Position numbers and translations under genes: made by a program. From positions 1 to 64,000 of the forward strand of contig MDYQ01000096.1 of NCBI GenBank assembly GCA_003024175.1: DNA of 64,000 nucleotides. Reading direction: 5' to 3'. This document shows, one piece after another, positions 55,031-64,000 of the stretch. This DNA comes from Planoprotostelium fungivorum (lineage: Eukaryota > Evosea > Variosea > Cavosteliida > Cavosteliaceae). The notes beneath the pieces are model-generated. The model saw nothing but the letters and a program-made list of their open reading frames with translations. It searched no databases and was not told where the DNA came from. Within the stretch, counting starts at the first letter, position 1; every line of letters starts with the position of its first letter.

Positions 55031-57698
55031 TCAAGATTGGATGTGTACGGCCTCCACTGGTTCTTCGCTCCTTCTCTGCAAAGGATTCCACTTGTCCTCC
55101 GAAGTGACTGCATACGAAACGACAGCCATGACCGTCACGAAACCAAATATCAAAGGAGCATCTGAAGAATAAACGTCAGTCTCTCTCTTCCTTCTTCTCC
55201 CTCACAATTAAAATTCTGCGAATCGACTGGAAATTCGAACGGAGAGAGCAGAACGGCCGTGGAGAAGGAGTTCCACAGGACGGACAGGACGCAGGCTGAG
55301 AGGGAGAAGATGGGACTCATGCTCCATCTGCCGTTGGAGAATCGGTTGGGAGTGAAGATGAGACGACAGATAGCGATGAGACCGTAAGCGGTGAGAGTGG
55401 CTGGAGAGTTCGATTATCGTTCTACAACGAGCCACTCACGAACTCCAGCGGCAGAAACAAGACTGGAGAATGCGACCTGACGTTCGAATGAATATCATCC
55501 ATCTACACCGTTGTAGATCACCTGAGAGGGTAATATCGTCAGGAGCAGTATGCCTGACACCACGGCAACGAACGTAACGGCATTCCTGGGAAATCCGTCT
55601 CTTCCCACGATTCCGATCCAATTCGAGCCAGGTAAGACACCGTCTCTGGCGATGGCGTAGATCAATCTAGATGCTGCCACGATGGCCACCGCAGTGTTCT
55701 GGGCACAATGAATCGTGCCGTCTCAATTGAATGCGACCCATCAGGATCAGCGTGACGATACACACGACGTTCATGATCACGTGACCTCTGCTTCCCAGGG
55801 CCATGGCGTAGAGGCTGACGAAAGGTTGAGGTGCGTCCAGTTGGCTGAGTGTGTCTATATTTGGCGTGCAAAATAAGAATAAAATGAGAATGGGGAATCC
55901 GAATAAACCGGAGACGACGGCAGACCAGAAGAGGCCGCTGTATGAAGTGAGTTTTGGCGGGTGATTTGAATTTCGAATCGTACCGAGCGGCGGCCTGGGA
56001 GGCGTTCTGTGTTTCTTCTGCGACGTGACCGGCGGCGTCGAATCCAACGAGGACACCGGCGGTTGCCAGGTAACCGAGGCACCAATTCCATCCAGGTGAT
56101 GCTCCTGTATCGTTCATCAATGGATGTCTCATCATATCACATCATATATCGTCGATTCAAATATTGATTTGTGGGGTTCCATGATGTTCACACATGATGA
56201 CGATACGATGGTGATGTGATGATGATGGATGTTCACATGATGACATCATGTTGATGCAGATCTCATCGTGACGATCGGTTCACGATGTCATGTGTTTGTG
56301 ATGGATTCGAACAGATGACACGATGATGCATCACCCGTTCCATTGTATGTCGTCAGCAGGTAGTCTGAACTCTGAAAGCCGTACGTCTGATATACACCGA
56401 TCGGCAGCCAGATCAAATTCAAGAGAAAATCCAACACGATCATGAAAAATGTCACTCTCAGCAGCCACTTGTAGGCCCTCGCTGCAGAATGTCAATCTAC
56501 AACGCGGCATTGGAATGAAACCCACGCGGAATGTAGTTCAAGAGAACGGCGAGGACGAGCATGACTTCGGACAAGATCCAAGCTAAGGCGCGGAATTTGA
56601 AATTCGAATAGTCGATACCTCCGTCGAAATCGACTTGGAAAACGGTCAATTCTGACAAGAGGTAGTTGGCAGCCGCCTGAGAATTAACGGCTACGAAAGA
56701 GGTCCAAGCTGTCACGCTCCACCAAGCTACGACGAAGCCCGCCAGACGACCCCACCTGTACAGTAGGTGAATCAAATTGGCGGGAAAATTTTGGCGGGAA
56801 AGGTCTCACCTGGGTCCTGCAGATTGAGCCGCCCAGTAGTAGATGGAGCCGGCGGCAGGGAGTGCAGAACATATCTCGGCCAACATGGCCGCCGTGATGA
56901 AGGTAAAGACGCACGTCACGATGTAGTTGATCCTGATGGGTCATTACTTCTTCACTGGATCGGCATCATCTCGTCACAATCGCGATGAGAGGATGGCAGT
57001 GAGTTCGGAATCACGCACCAGAAGGCCAGAGGACCGCCACCGTATAGACCGTAAGAGAAAGTGACGCGGATGCCTCCGACAAAGTATAAGGCACCGAAGC
57101 TGGCGGCGAAGTTTTCGAAGAACTTCCAAGTGCGATGGAGTGTCTGAATGGTTGAGTGTTTATTCTTTGGATGTGATCAAGTTGATCGATTTGAGAGGAA
57201 TGAGAGGAGATGGACTCACTGGTTTGTATCCAAGGGACCTCTATAATGAAATTCATGTTAGTGAAGTTACGAATGTATATGATGATGATGTAAGTCATTT
57301 ATAACGGTGTTGTCGATGTGAAGAAAGAAAAAATGGGGGAGAGACCAACAAGAGGAGGACCATCGGCAACGCTCCCCTCGCAGGTATTATCCTGATCGGG
57401 TGCAGACGGTATGATCTCAGCCCGGCATGTGAAATGCGTACAGAAAAGTAACACATATACACAGCATGAGCACCCGTGGTTGCTGATGGACATCAGAGAC
57501 AATTAGAGTCGGTCAATGTGTAGCAGATCTTCGGGCATTGAGTCATTACCTTCGAACGAGGAGTGAAAAAGAGGAGGGAGGGTAGCGATGTCTTCAGGTT
57601 CCCATCTCATTGCTCGTGATCCATTCACTCACGAGATGCATTTCGTCCTCGTTCTGAATGTCAACGTCTGACTCGTTGCTGCTGTTGTTTTCTTCCAT
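55031..57698 (-). CDS. APC superfamily amino-acid permease
   Basis: Start ATG 57698: acidic cytosolic lead [19 protein letters not shown]. The short exon RSLGYKP joins [19 protein letters not shown] and [12 protein letters not shown], the helix-1 region of fungal/amoebal GABA- and choline-type permeases. Helices follow: [34 protein letters not shown] (conserved 'PxAGgxYxW'), [56 protein letters not shown] ('GFdaxgHvaEEt' signature), [34 protein letters not shown] ('ASRxxyAxARDgxlP'), [18 protein letters not shown] and a final pair ending [12 protein letters not shown]. It is a proton- or exchange-coupled amino-acid transporter of about 12 helices; substrate undetermined. At least ten introns; two carry the ATCTACAACG motif. 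Confidence 0.88.
55501..55518. repeat. Palindrome ATCTACA-CCGT-TGTAGAT at a permease 5' splice site
   Basis: Perfect seven-base arms, four-base spacer. On the - strand the intron begins GTG-ATCTACA, exactly as in the apyrase intron at 19465-19482. A TTCGAA box lies ~20-30 bases away. Confidence 0.88.
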
Positions 57699-57998
57699 CT
57701 CTGTTCTAGTGTATGTGTGGTGTCAATAGTCGGTATTGATTTTTTGCGTCAAGTGGCGAAATAAACTGACTGTTTTATTAGCATTTAGACGACACGAGCA
57801 TCAACAGCACTGAGCTTTCTGGTATAGTCAGCAGATGCGATAGGCCTCCTCAATGTTGATTTGAAAGGGAAATGTTTACACCAAAAGTTACTCCCTTGGT
57901 TACGACGAGCTGAACATGATGTATTGTAATAAACGATCGATACAAATTACATTCATTCGACCATGAAGGCCGCCATTGACTTCGATCTCTTGACTTCC

Positions 57999-58193
57999 TC
58001 AAGCGATTCTCTCTTCCGAAATCTCTGGGATCGTCCACAGTGTCTCCATCTTCTTGCACCTCTTCTCATGCAGTGTTCTTTGATTCTCTGTAAAGATTGG
58101 AATGTCTCTGAGCAGCTCATCCTCCACAGTGGGATCAGACACGGGCGTGTGGCACTGCCCGATGGTTGAGAAGAGCATCTTGTGTAAAGCCAT
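57999..58193 (-). CDS. Possible small hypothetical protein
   Basis: A 64-codon frame: MALHKMLFSTIGQCHTPV, PTVEDELLRDIPIFTENQ and METLWTIPEISEERIA. The amino-acid make-up is protein-like, but no splice partner, signal or family was found, and a frame of similar length exists on the opposite strand. Confidence 0.25.
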   Translation of the reverse strand: MALHKMLFSTIGQCHTPVSDPTVEDELLRDIPIFTENQRTLHEKRCKKMETLWTIPEISEERIA

Positions 58194-59270
58194 CCAAGCG
58201 GGTTCGGCCTCTCTCTCTCTAGTCTATGGTTAGTGAAGAGTAAAATCGACGGTGAGGGAGATACCTTCTCTTCTGTGTCATCGTGTGTGGCGATATTATC
58301 AATTTATGTGTGTAGCGAAGAGAAAACCCTGGGTAGATGACGATATACTGCTGCGGGTGCCCACCGTGAGGATTTCCATCTGTGCGTATTTGTTGACAGG
58401 TACAAACTGCGGGCTGAATGATACCGTGTCACTCGCCGTGAATTTAACGTGATCGCAGGAATGACACGGAGTTTCGTGTCACGACAGACGATGAAGATCT
58501 GTTCTGTGGAGGTGAGGTTTCAGGAAAATCGATCATCTTGTCTATTTTAAGTTTTCGACTCTCACCTGAAGGTTGCAGGGACCGTCATACACCCAGAGAA
58601 CTCATGAGGTTAAGCCAAATATCTCCAGTTCTGAGCATTCAACGAAGATCCAGAGTAAGCTCAGAGGTCAGGGCATTCTGTGGAATCTGAGTTACAGACT
58701 TCGCAGCCGTGTTGATCTGAGAATGGTCTCGGCCTAGCCACTGTCGAATGGGCTCCATATAAACAAATGATGGTAAATCGGCATCGAAATCGAGACAATT
58801 TCGGTCTCAGTGTAGACGCAACCCGCGAGCAGTCTGTCCTCACTTTTTCTCAAGACAAGAGGTGAGATCATCTATCTGGTTCATTATTTCTCTTTCATTA
58901 CTATACAAGGATGTTAACCATGTCCGTGTTTCACATGAATAACTTTGATTACACCTAGACAATTCTGATCGATCACATCAACAAATCACACGTGTTTGTT
59001 GGAATCACCTGACATATTTGTAGGCCCTCAACATACCTTTTTCAAAATAAACCATCTGTATTCAAAGTACACTTTTTTGGTTGTTCATTATTGATCGCCT
59101 GATATCACATTCTCTCACAATCGTTAAATCCAACTCGATCATTTTTTGCTTGTTCGCTCTCGTCTCTCGCTGACCATCATCTTCAGGCCGTCCATCGGAT
59201 CTGATCACGGTTCACCATCCTTGTCTACAACAACGGTCCAATCATTTGCTCCAGCAAATGACAGGGGAGC
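58194..59270. other. About 1.1 kb without a recognisable gene
   Basis: Frames are short on both strands. A/T-rich runs and a perfect CTAGAC/CTTTTTTGG mix near 59065 lack known meaning. It should hold the EamA transporter promoter at its right end. Confidence 0.4.
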
Positions 59271-60994
59271 ATGAGACACAATGTCTTGGCCCTCTTTCGA
59301 TGGATTCACTCGAGGAAAGAGATCTTCGTCTTACACTTTGTTCTCTTCCTGATCCAGTTTACCAATGCTCTTCACATTGTATGCATGCGATACGCTACGG
59401 TCTATATTCACCCCTTCGGTGATTCTATTTCACCTCGTTATATGTCTCACCTCCGTTAGCATACGCGATGCTGCGCATTATGATGGCTGTACCGATCTTG
59501 TTCGCCTTCTCTTATCGGCCTGGCCAACCAAAAGTGACATTCTCGCCTTCATTCTGAGGATCTATACTTCTTTCTTTGTCTTGTGATGTCTTGGCATCAA
59601 CTGATTTACTACAGATTATGCCAAAGGGGAGGACATGGTTGTGGATCATCGCACTATCCATGTTCGGCGTTGTCTTCAATCAAGTGCTTGTCGTCTCCGC
59701 AATGCGTTTCTCCACAGCTACCACCGCGGTCATCCTCTTACCAACGAGTGAAGCTCTCATTCTATCAACTCGCTGACCACCCACAGTCCCCACTGTCACA
59801 CTCACAGTGGGTCTCATCTTTCGTCAAGAGTCATTCGCTTGGACCAAGGTATCGTGTGATGCTTTCCATCGCGAAGACAGACGTATTCTTACTGTCATCT
59901 GACGATTAGAGAGAAGCATGAAGTGACGATGTTGGACAGGTATTAGCCATCGTTCTCTCCTTCATAGGCGTCATCGCTCTCTCTGGATTCGATCGACTGG
60001 CTCAATTTTCAGATTCGAGAGTATTGATCGGTAGCACTCTTCTCGTACTCAATTTCGCCTCTTTTGCCATCTACCTCGTGCTGCAGAAATTGGCTCTACA
60101 GGTGAACACGCGACACTTCATCACAAACTCATGATCTCATCGTCTATGAAATATCCATCAGCACACAGAGCTGACTTTTCATCATCACGTTATTTGTGAT
60201 CGCCTCATTGACGATCACATCGATCACGATCTCATCATCATCGCGTACTATCATCTCATCGTACCATTCAGAGATTTCCCAACGGCCTAGTACTCACTTC
60301 TTGGACCATGCTGACCGGTGGCATCGTCATACTCGTCGCGGGTACTACCTCCATCCTCACCGGGCTCGTGGAGCTGCGATGGGACGTTCCTCCACTGGGA
60401 TGGGTGAGATGCTCCATCCTCCTCCACTCACCTTCCCAGATCTGCGTCACCTTCTCCGGTGTCGCTGGAACCGGTCTCATTTACATGGGAACCACTTACG
60501 CTCTCAAACGTACTTCGGTTTCCATGACATCAGGTTACAGCAGCGTCCAGGCCATTGTGGGTACCATGTTGGCTTGGTCGATATTGGGAGAGAGGATCGA
60601 ATGGATGCAGGCTATAGGTCAGTATCTTGTATTGTTCTTCACCCAATTATGGACGTGCTCGTGATCGTATGAGATGCGATCATCTTGTGATCATCACGAC
60701 ATGATCGGAACTCACTTCACACTCAGGTGCGCCTTTTATCTTGGGCGGTTTGATTTTATCAGTCAGAGAGCAATACCTGAAAGAGAAGGTAACATTGACA
60801 AGAGATTCTCCTCGTTCACACCGTTCAAACAGATGGGAGACACAACGCAATACAAGAGTTTAAAGGGAGATCACACGGAAACGACAAACGGAAACGTAAT
60901 AGAAGAATCTGTTGAGGTGAGTCACCGTGTGATGTATCGAATGATTGAAACTCCGACGCAGATGGTTCGAATCGAAAATGAAGAAGTGAGATAG
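59271..60994 (+). CDS. EamA/DMT-family transporter (plant WAT1-like, 10 helices)
   Basis: Starts MRHNVLALFRWIHSRKEIF. Helices and loops in order: LHFVLFLIQFTNALHIVCMR, YAMLRIMMAVPILFAFSYRP, LWIIALSMFGVVFNQVLVVS, AMRFSTATTAVILLPTIPT, VLAIVLSFIGVIALSGFD, STLLVLNFASFAIYLVLQKL, SWTMLTGGIVILVAGTTSIL, FSGVAGTGLIYMGTTYALKR, GYSSVQAIVGTMLAWSILGE and GAPFILGGLILSVREQYL. Two EamA repeats are visible; 'TSVSxxSxYxSxQxVxxxxxxxxxLGE' near the end is the classic signature. Members export metabolites, drugs or, in plants, auxin. A hydrophilic ~60-residue tail ends MVRIENEEVR, just 50 bases before the convergent neighbour's stop. About eight introns. Confidence 0.88.
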
Positions 60995-61043
60995 TCAAGT
61001 CCATCGAGAAGAATAAATGAGATTCAATTCGGGCGATGGACTT

Positions 61044-61874
61044 TTATAGCTTCGGACTGGTGAATTCGAGATTGCTCTCGGTCTCTCTCAATTTCTTCAG
61101 CAGAGGCTCGTATTCAGGGAACAGCGACTCTGTCATGTGGAGACAGTACTTGACCAACGTGATCTGACTCAAGACTAGGCGATTCCAGTTGATGTCGAAG
61201 GTGGTTAGCAGACCGCTGCTCAAGAAGGAATAGACGACGATGTCGGTGGTGGTGAACGTCTCCGTTCCGTGAAAGTATCTCTTCCCTTGTGACTTGACTA
61301 CCATGTCACTCACTGCATCTTGCATGAGGGATTCGATCTGATCATCAATCAACATCATCGTTTAGAGCCTTTGACGTTCTCATACCTCTTCATCGGAGTG
61401 TCTCGCTGTTCCTTGAGCCCACAAAGCGTGATAGATTTTTCTACTGAGATTCCACCCCACGACAGAGCGAACTGGCCAGACGACCGATCTCAGCATGGTG
61501 TTGACGATGTTGGTGTAGTTGGGCTCGTCCAGCCACCTCTGCTTGACGACACAGGGATAGATCTTCTCCTCCAAATAAGCTTGCCACGCTCGCCCGTCTA
61601 CCTTTTGTTCGGGCGTGAGGTTGACATCTAAGTCATTCGAGACCCCTTCCTTGACCAGATGTTTGATGCAGAAGTCAGAATCCGTCACGATAACTCCGTT
61701 GCATTCGATGTAGGGGAGCTTCTGTTTGGGGCAGAATTGGTCATGCAAGGTCGAATGGAGTCGATGTAGTCTTTAAAGAAAGAAGAATGCTTGAAGTTTG
61801 TGACAGAAAGCGGAGGCGGAGGGCTCATCCTTCCTCTTCGGGAAAGCGAAGAAGGCGACTGGCTGCTGGGTCAT
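61044..61874 (-). CDS. GST-fold protein of the failed-axon-connections/metaxin group, interrupted by an in-frame stop
   Basis: From ATG 61874: MTQQPVAFFAFPKRKDEPSA and SAFCHKLQAFFFL, the usual 'xFPRxxxxPxxSPFCLKLET' thioredoxin-fold start. An in-frame TAA (61770-61772) follows, and the same frame continues to HDQFCPKQKLPYIECNGVIV ('KxPYIExNG'), DSDFCIKHLVKEGV, QAYLEEKIYPCVVKQRW and, past an intron, SLMQDAVSDMVVKSQGKRYF and YCLHMTESLFPEYEPLLKKL. The distance between FC and KLPYIE equals that of intact relatives, so the TAA sits in otherwise normal-length sequence. No GT-AG pair would remove it. Either a sequencing error, a recent nonsense mutation or an overlooked non-canonical intron. TAA ends other genes here (PSMB5, eL34, urocanase), so codon reassignment is unlikely. 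Confidence 0.68.
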
Positions 61875-62850
61875 GGTGTTGTCGTGGTTGTTTTTGTCGT
61901 GTCAGGGTTGTCATCGGTCCACCCGAAAGTCGAACCGAAGATTCGCAGTATAATGACACTCTTTACAATCAGCAGCTGCATGAGAATGAGAAGATGTTGC
62001 TCTTCCTCCTCGATAGAGGCCGTGTCTCGCTCATGTTGGTGTGAAATAATTGGGAGGGTTGCATCAGCGTCTGCGACAGTGACGTGAAGTTCACCACATG
62101 ATGCGATCTGATATTAATACAATCTACGAATTCGTGCGATGTCATTGGCAGAATGCGATAACACCATGACCATTCTGTGATATTCGAGATTGCGCTAAGG
62201 TGGGGTGGAGGAGCACCATATCTTTATTCGAGACGATCTCACCGGTCAGATTCTCTGTGAGCGGAGTTGCCCCAGGTGTGGCTGAAATTCGTAAGAGATT
62301 CGCGGGCGACCGTGTACGAAGAAGATCTACAAATGATTGGTGAGGATATATATTACCTCCTATGTCTATTTATGGAAATGGAAGCTTCCAGCCCCGCCGT
62401 GCATCAATCGATGGAGAACCGCAATGACCCACCCTCCTGCGAACGCCTGCTGTTCAACGCCTTCCGCTTCCTTCGAGGCTGTTAACGCTCCTGCGATGGA
62501 GGCTGTTGCGAAACATGGTACCATAGGGAAGCTGAGGGTGAAACGATTTTGACATCCAACGGACGATCTGGTCTGTGTGAATTAGGCGAGACAGAGGGAA
62601 ACAGCCTCGAATTTTCAATGCAAGCTTGATATGGCTTAATTTAGCTCATATGCCACATTTTTAATCAGGTTAGATGAGGGAGAGACATTTTTAATCGCCG
62701 GTTGCCAAGGATTTGGGTCACCGAGATTTCAAGATGGTGGTAACCATTGGCACCCAAGGAAGCCTGACCCGCGTAAGGTTATTAAGGCATACAAAAGTGC
62801 AGCGGTGTGGCGCACGCTGCCTGGGTCAACCAGACCATTATATTCCTATC
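61875..62850. other. About 1 kb without a recognisable gene
   Basis: Small frames on both strands (for example LQMIGEDIYYLLCLFMEME near 62320-62380) lack splice support. The motif CACATTTTTAATC / GACATTTTTAATC is repeated at ~62652 and ~62682. The promoter of the last gene should be near 62700-62850. Confidence 0.4.
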
Positions 62851-64000
62851 ATGGTCCAGAACAAGGTGGTACCCTTCGAGTTAGAATCGATAAAATCAGC
62901 AACGTCTAATGTGAGTCTGTCGTCGCTGTGGAAGAGAGAAGAGAAGGGATGGAGGAATAGACTAGCCTACTTCCTATCAATCCGAAGCTTCAGCATCATG
63001 CTGACCATCTTCGTGATGGTCCTGGCCGCCCTGGTAACACTGGTCGTGGCCCAATATACACAATCCATCATCGTGAGGCAATTGGTGGAGGACAGATCAG
63101 TGGGAAGTTTCTCTCTCACGAGCTCCATTTTAGCCGAAACAGCCTCATACGGTTCACGCCTGACGAAACTGAGTGAGCATTGATGCCATCTTCTGGAATG
63201 ACACCTGACTCATTTGCAGTGGGGACATACATTCAGACGTCCAATACGTCAGCTCTTTCGGGTAATGAGACTGTATCTTCTACTTGGTTACACATCATGG
63301 AGATGTCAAGAGTCAATGGACTGCAGGTGCCGATCTTTCAAAAAGTAATCATCTAACCCACCACAGACGAATACCAAATTCTATTTCATGGCATTATCAC
63401 CAGTGGATGGTAGAGCTCTCTTCACAGATCCCACATACTTTTACCAGAGCACTGTCGTCAACGGAGCCCGAAATCTACGTTGGCAGGGCTGGGAGGTAGA
63501 TGATCAACTCCTGACCCGATTCAATCGCAGTGTCACTCCCTTGTTCGACGCGTTGTATCCATCCACATCCTTCTACAGCGCGAGTCGCATGGGTCCGTCA
63601 CCCCCGTGCAACACCAATTATCAGACAAGAGATCTCGTTTTGCAAGGTGCCGCCTCCAGCACATACCCTGCCACGACAGACAACTACGTTGTGTGCGATG
63701 AGAACAACCGACCGTTGGCGGGTCTGCGATCAGGTGCGGCCATCGGCAGGTGAAACGGAATGATCTCCTCCTCGTCTCACTCCTCCAGTTTGGTGGAGGC
63801 CCTCAATAGCACAGCTTCTCTCTCGGTCGTCATCAACATGAATCGTCAGCTGGTGTGCTCTTCCACGAACGATGCTCCCTTCATCAACGGAACGAGATCG
63901 TACGCTCCCAATAGCACCGTAGATTGGATCGCAATGGTGGCGTCCATGGTGCCAGTCAATGGGCCCATGAGAGAGACGATCCGTTATCAAGGCAACAAGT
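62851..64000 (+). CDS. N-terminal part of a membrane sensor protein (partial, runs off the window)
   Basis: ATG 62851 opens MVQNKVVPFELESI. A basic region (WKREEKGWRNR) precedes a strong membrane helix, SIMLTIFVMVLAALVTLVVA. An extracellular domain follows: SIIVRQLVEDRSVGSFSLTS, TNTKFYFMALSPVDGRALFT, DPTYFYQSTVVNGARNLRW, DNYVVCDENNRPLAGLRSG and LNSTASLSVVINMNRQLVCS, with N-glycosylation sites. An N-terminal helix plus a ~300-residue Cache/CHASE-like ectodomain is the front end of receptor adenylyl or guanylyl cyclases and histidine kinases; the catalytic part would lie beyond 64000. At least four introns are seen so far. An ATG at 62713 is possible but adds an unlikely polar leader. Confidence 0.6.

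Noticed and set aside
57963-58169. 68-codon + strand frame MKAAIDFDLLTSSSDSL
   Set aside because: It overlaps a slightly more protein-like - strand frame; neither has splice or homology support.

Overview
The window starts in a chromosome end: tandem CCCTAAA (TTTAGGG-type) telomere repeats fill the first ~65 bases. After them come a Ty3/gypsy retroelement and then about 60 kb of closely packed, intron-rich eukaryotic genes. Introns are short (mostly ~36-90 nt), nearly all open with GTGAG or GTGA, and often lie next to ATC/GAT microsatellites. The gene set is LC8 dynein light chain, proteasome beta-5, eL34, NELF-B, urocanate hydratase, a VHS-GAT protein, a PAQR receptor, a CD39-type apyrase, an F-box/ankyrin protein and a FAD/BBE oxidase. 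With the plant-type telomere and compact introns this suggests a free-living amoebozoan protist, perhaps protostelid-like. That placement is an inference, not a proof.

Layout. 1-6507: telomere, interstitial telomere repeats and a chromodomain-bearing Ty3/gypsy element running up to them. 7.2-12.1 kb: a C2/permuted-papain protein (-), a CaMK-like kinase (+) and an unrecognised protein with a possible CG-1-like region (-). 12.86-14.4 kb: the 3' part of a second, different Ty3/gypsy element. 14.4-16.4 kb: a divergent kinase with HLD and DWG motifs. 16.6-20.2 kb: a membrane-anchored ecto-apyrase with three extra repeats. 20.3-24.8 kb: an NmrA fragment, an F-box/ankyrin protein and a short-chain dehydrogenase. 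25-34.9 kb: a housekeeping block (PSMB5, LC8, an F-x-P-motif coiled-coil protein, NELF-B, eL34, a B12D/NDUFA4-like protein). 35.3-38.7 kb: urocanate hydratase. 39-41.8 kb: a small unknown protein and two related unknown ORFs flanking a 34-bp palindrome. 42-48.2 kb: a VHS-GAT adaptor, a secreted beta-helix protein and a decayed copy of its 3' end. 49.3-64 kb: a BBE-type oxidase, PAQR receptor, kinase, amino-acid permease, EamA transporter, FAXC/GST-like gene and the start of a membrane sensor protein.

No operon-like logic is visible. The genes are independent eukaryotic units, several sharing divergent promoters or nearly overlapping 3' ends (28 bases between the stop codons of LC8 and its neighbour). 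The clearest signal not explained by genes is a dispersed DNA motif, ATCTACAACG and its inverted-repeat form ATCTACA-N4-TGTAGAT. It is present at least eleven times exactly, mostly inside introns of unrelated genes, and in two introns it starts directly at the 5' splice site. A urocanate hydratase intron is itself almost entirely a 20-bp-arm hairpin. Splice structures given here were read by eye, so exon edges are approximate unless stated.
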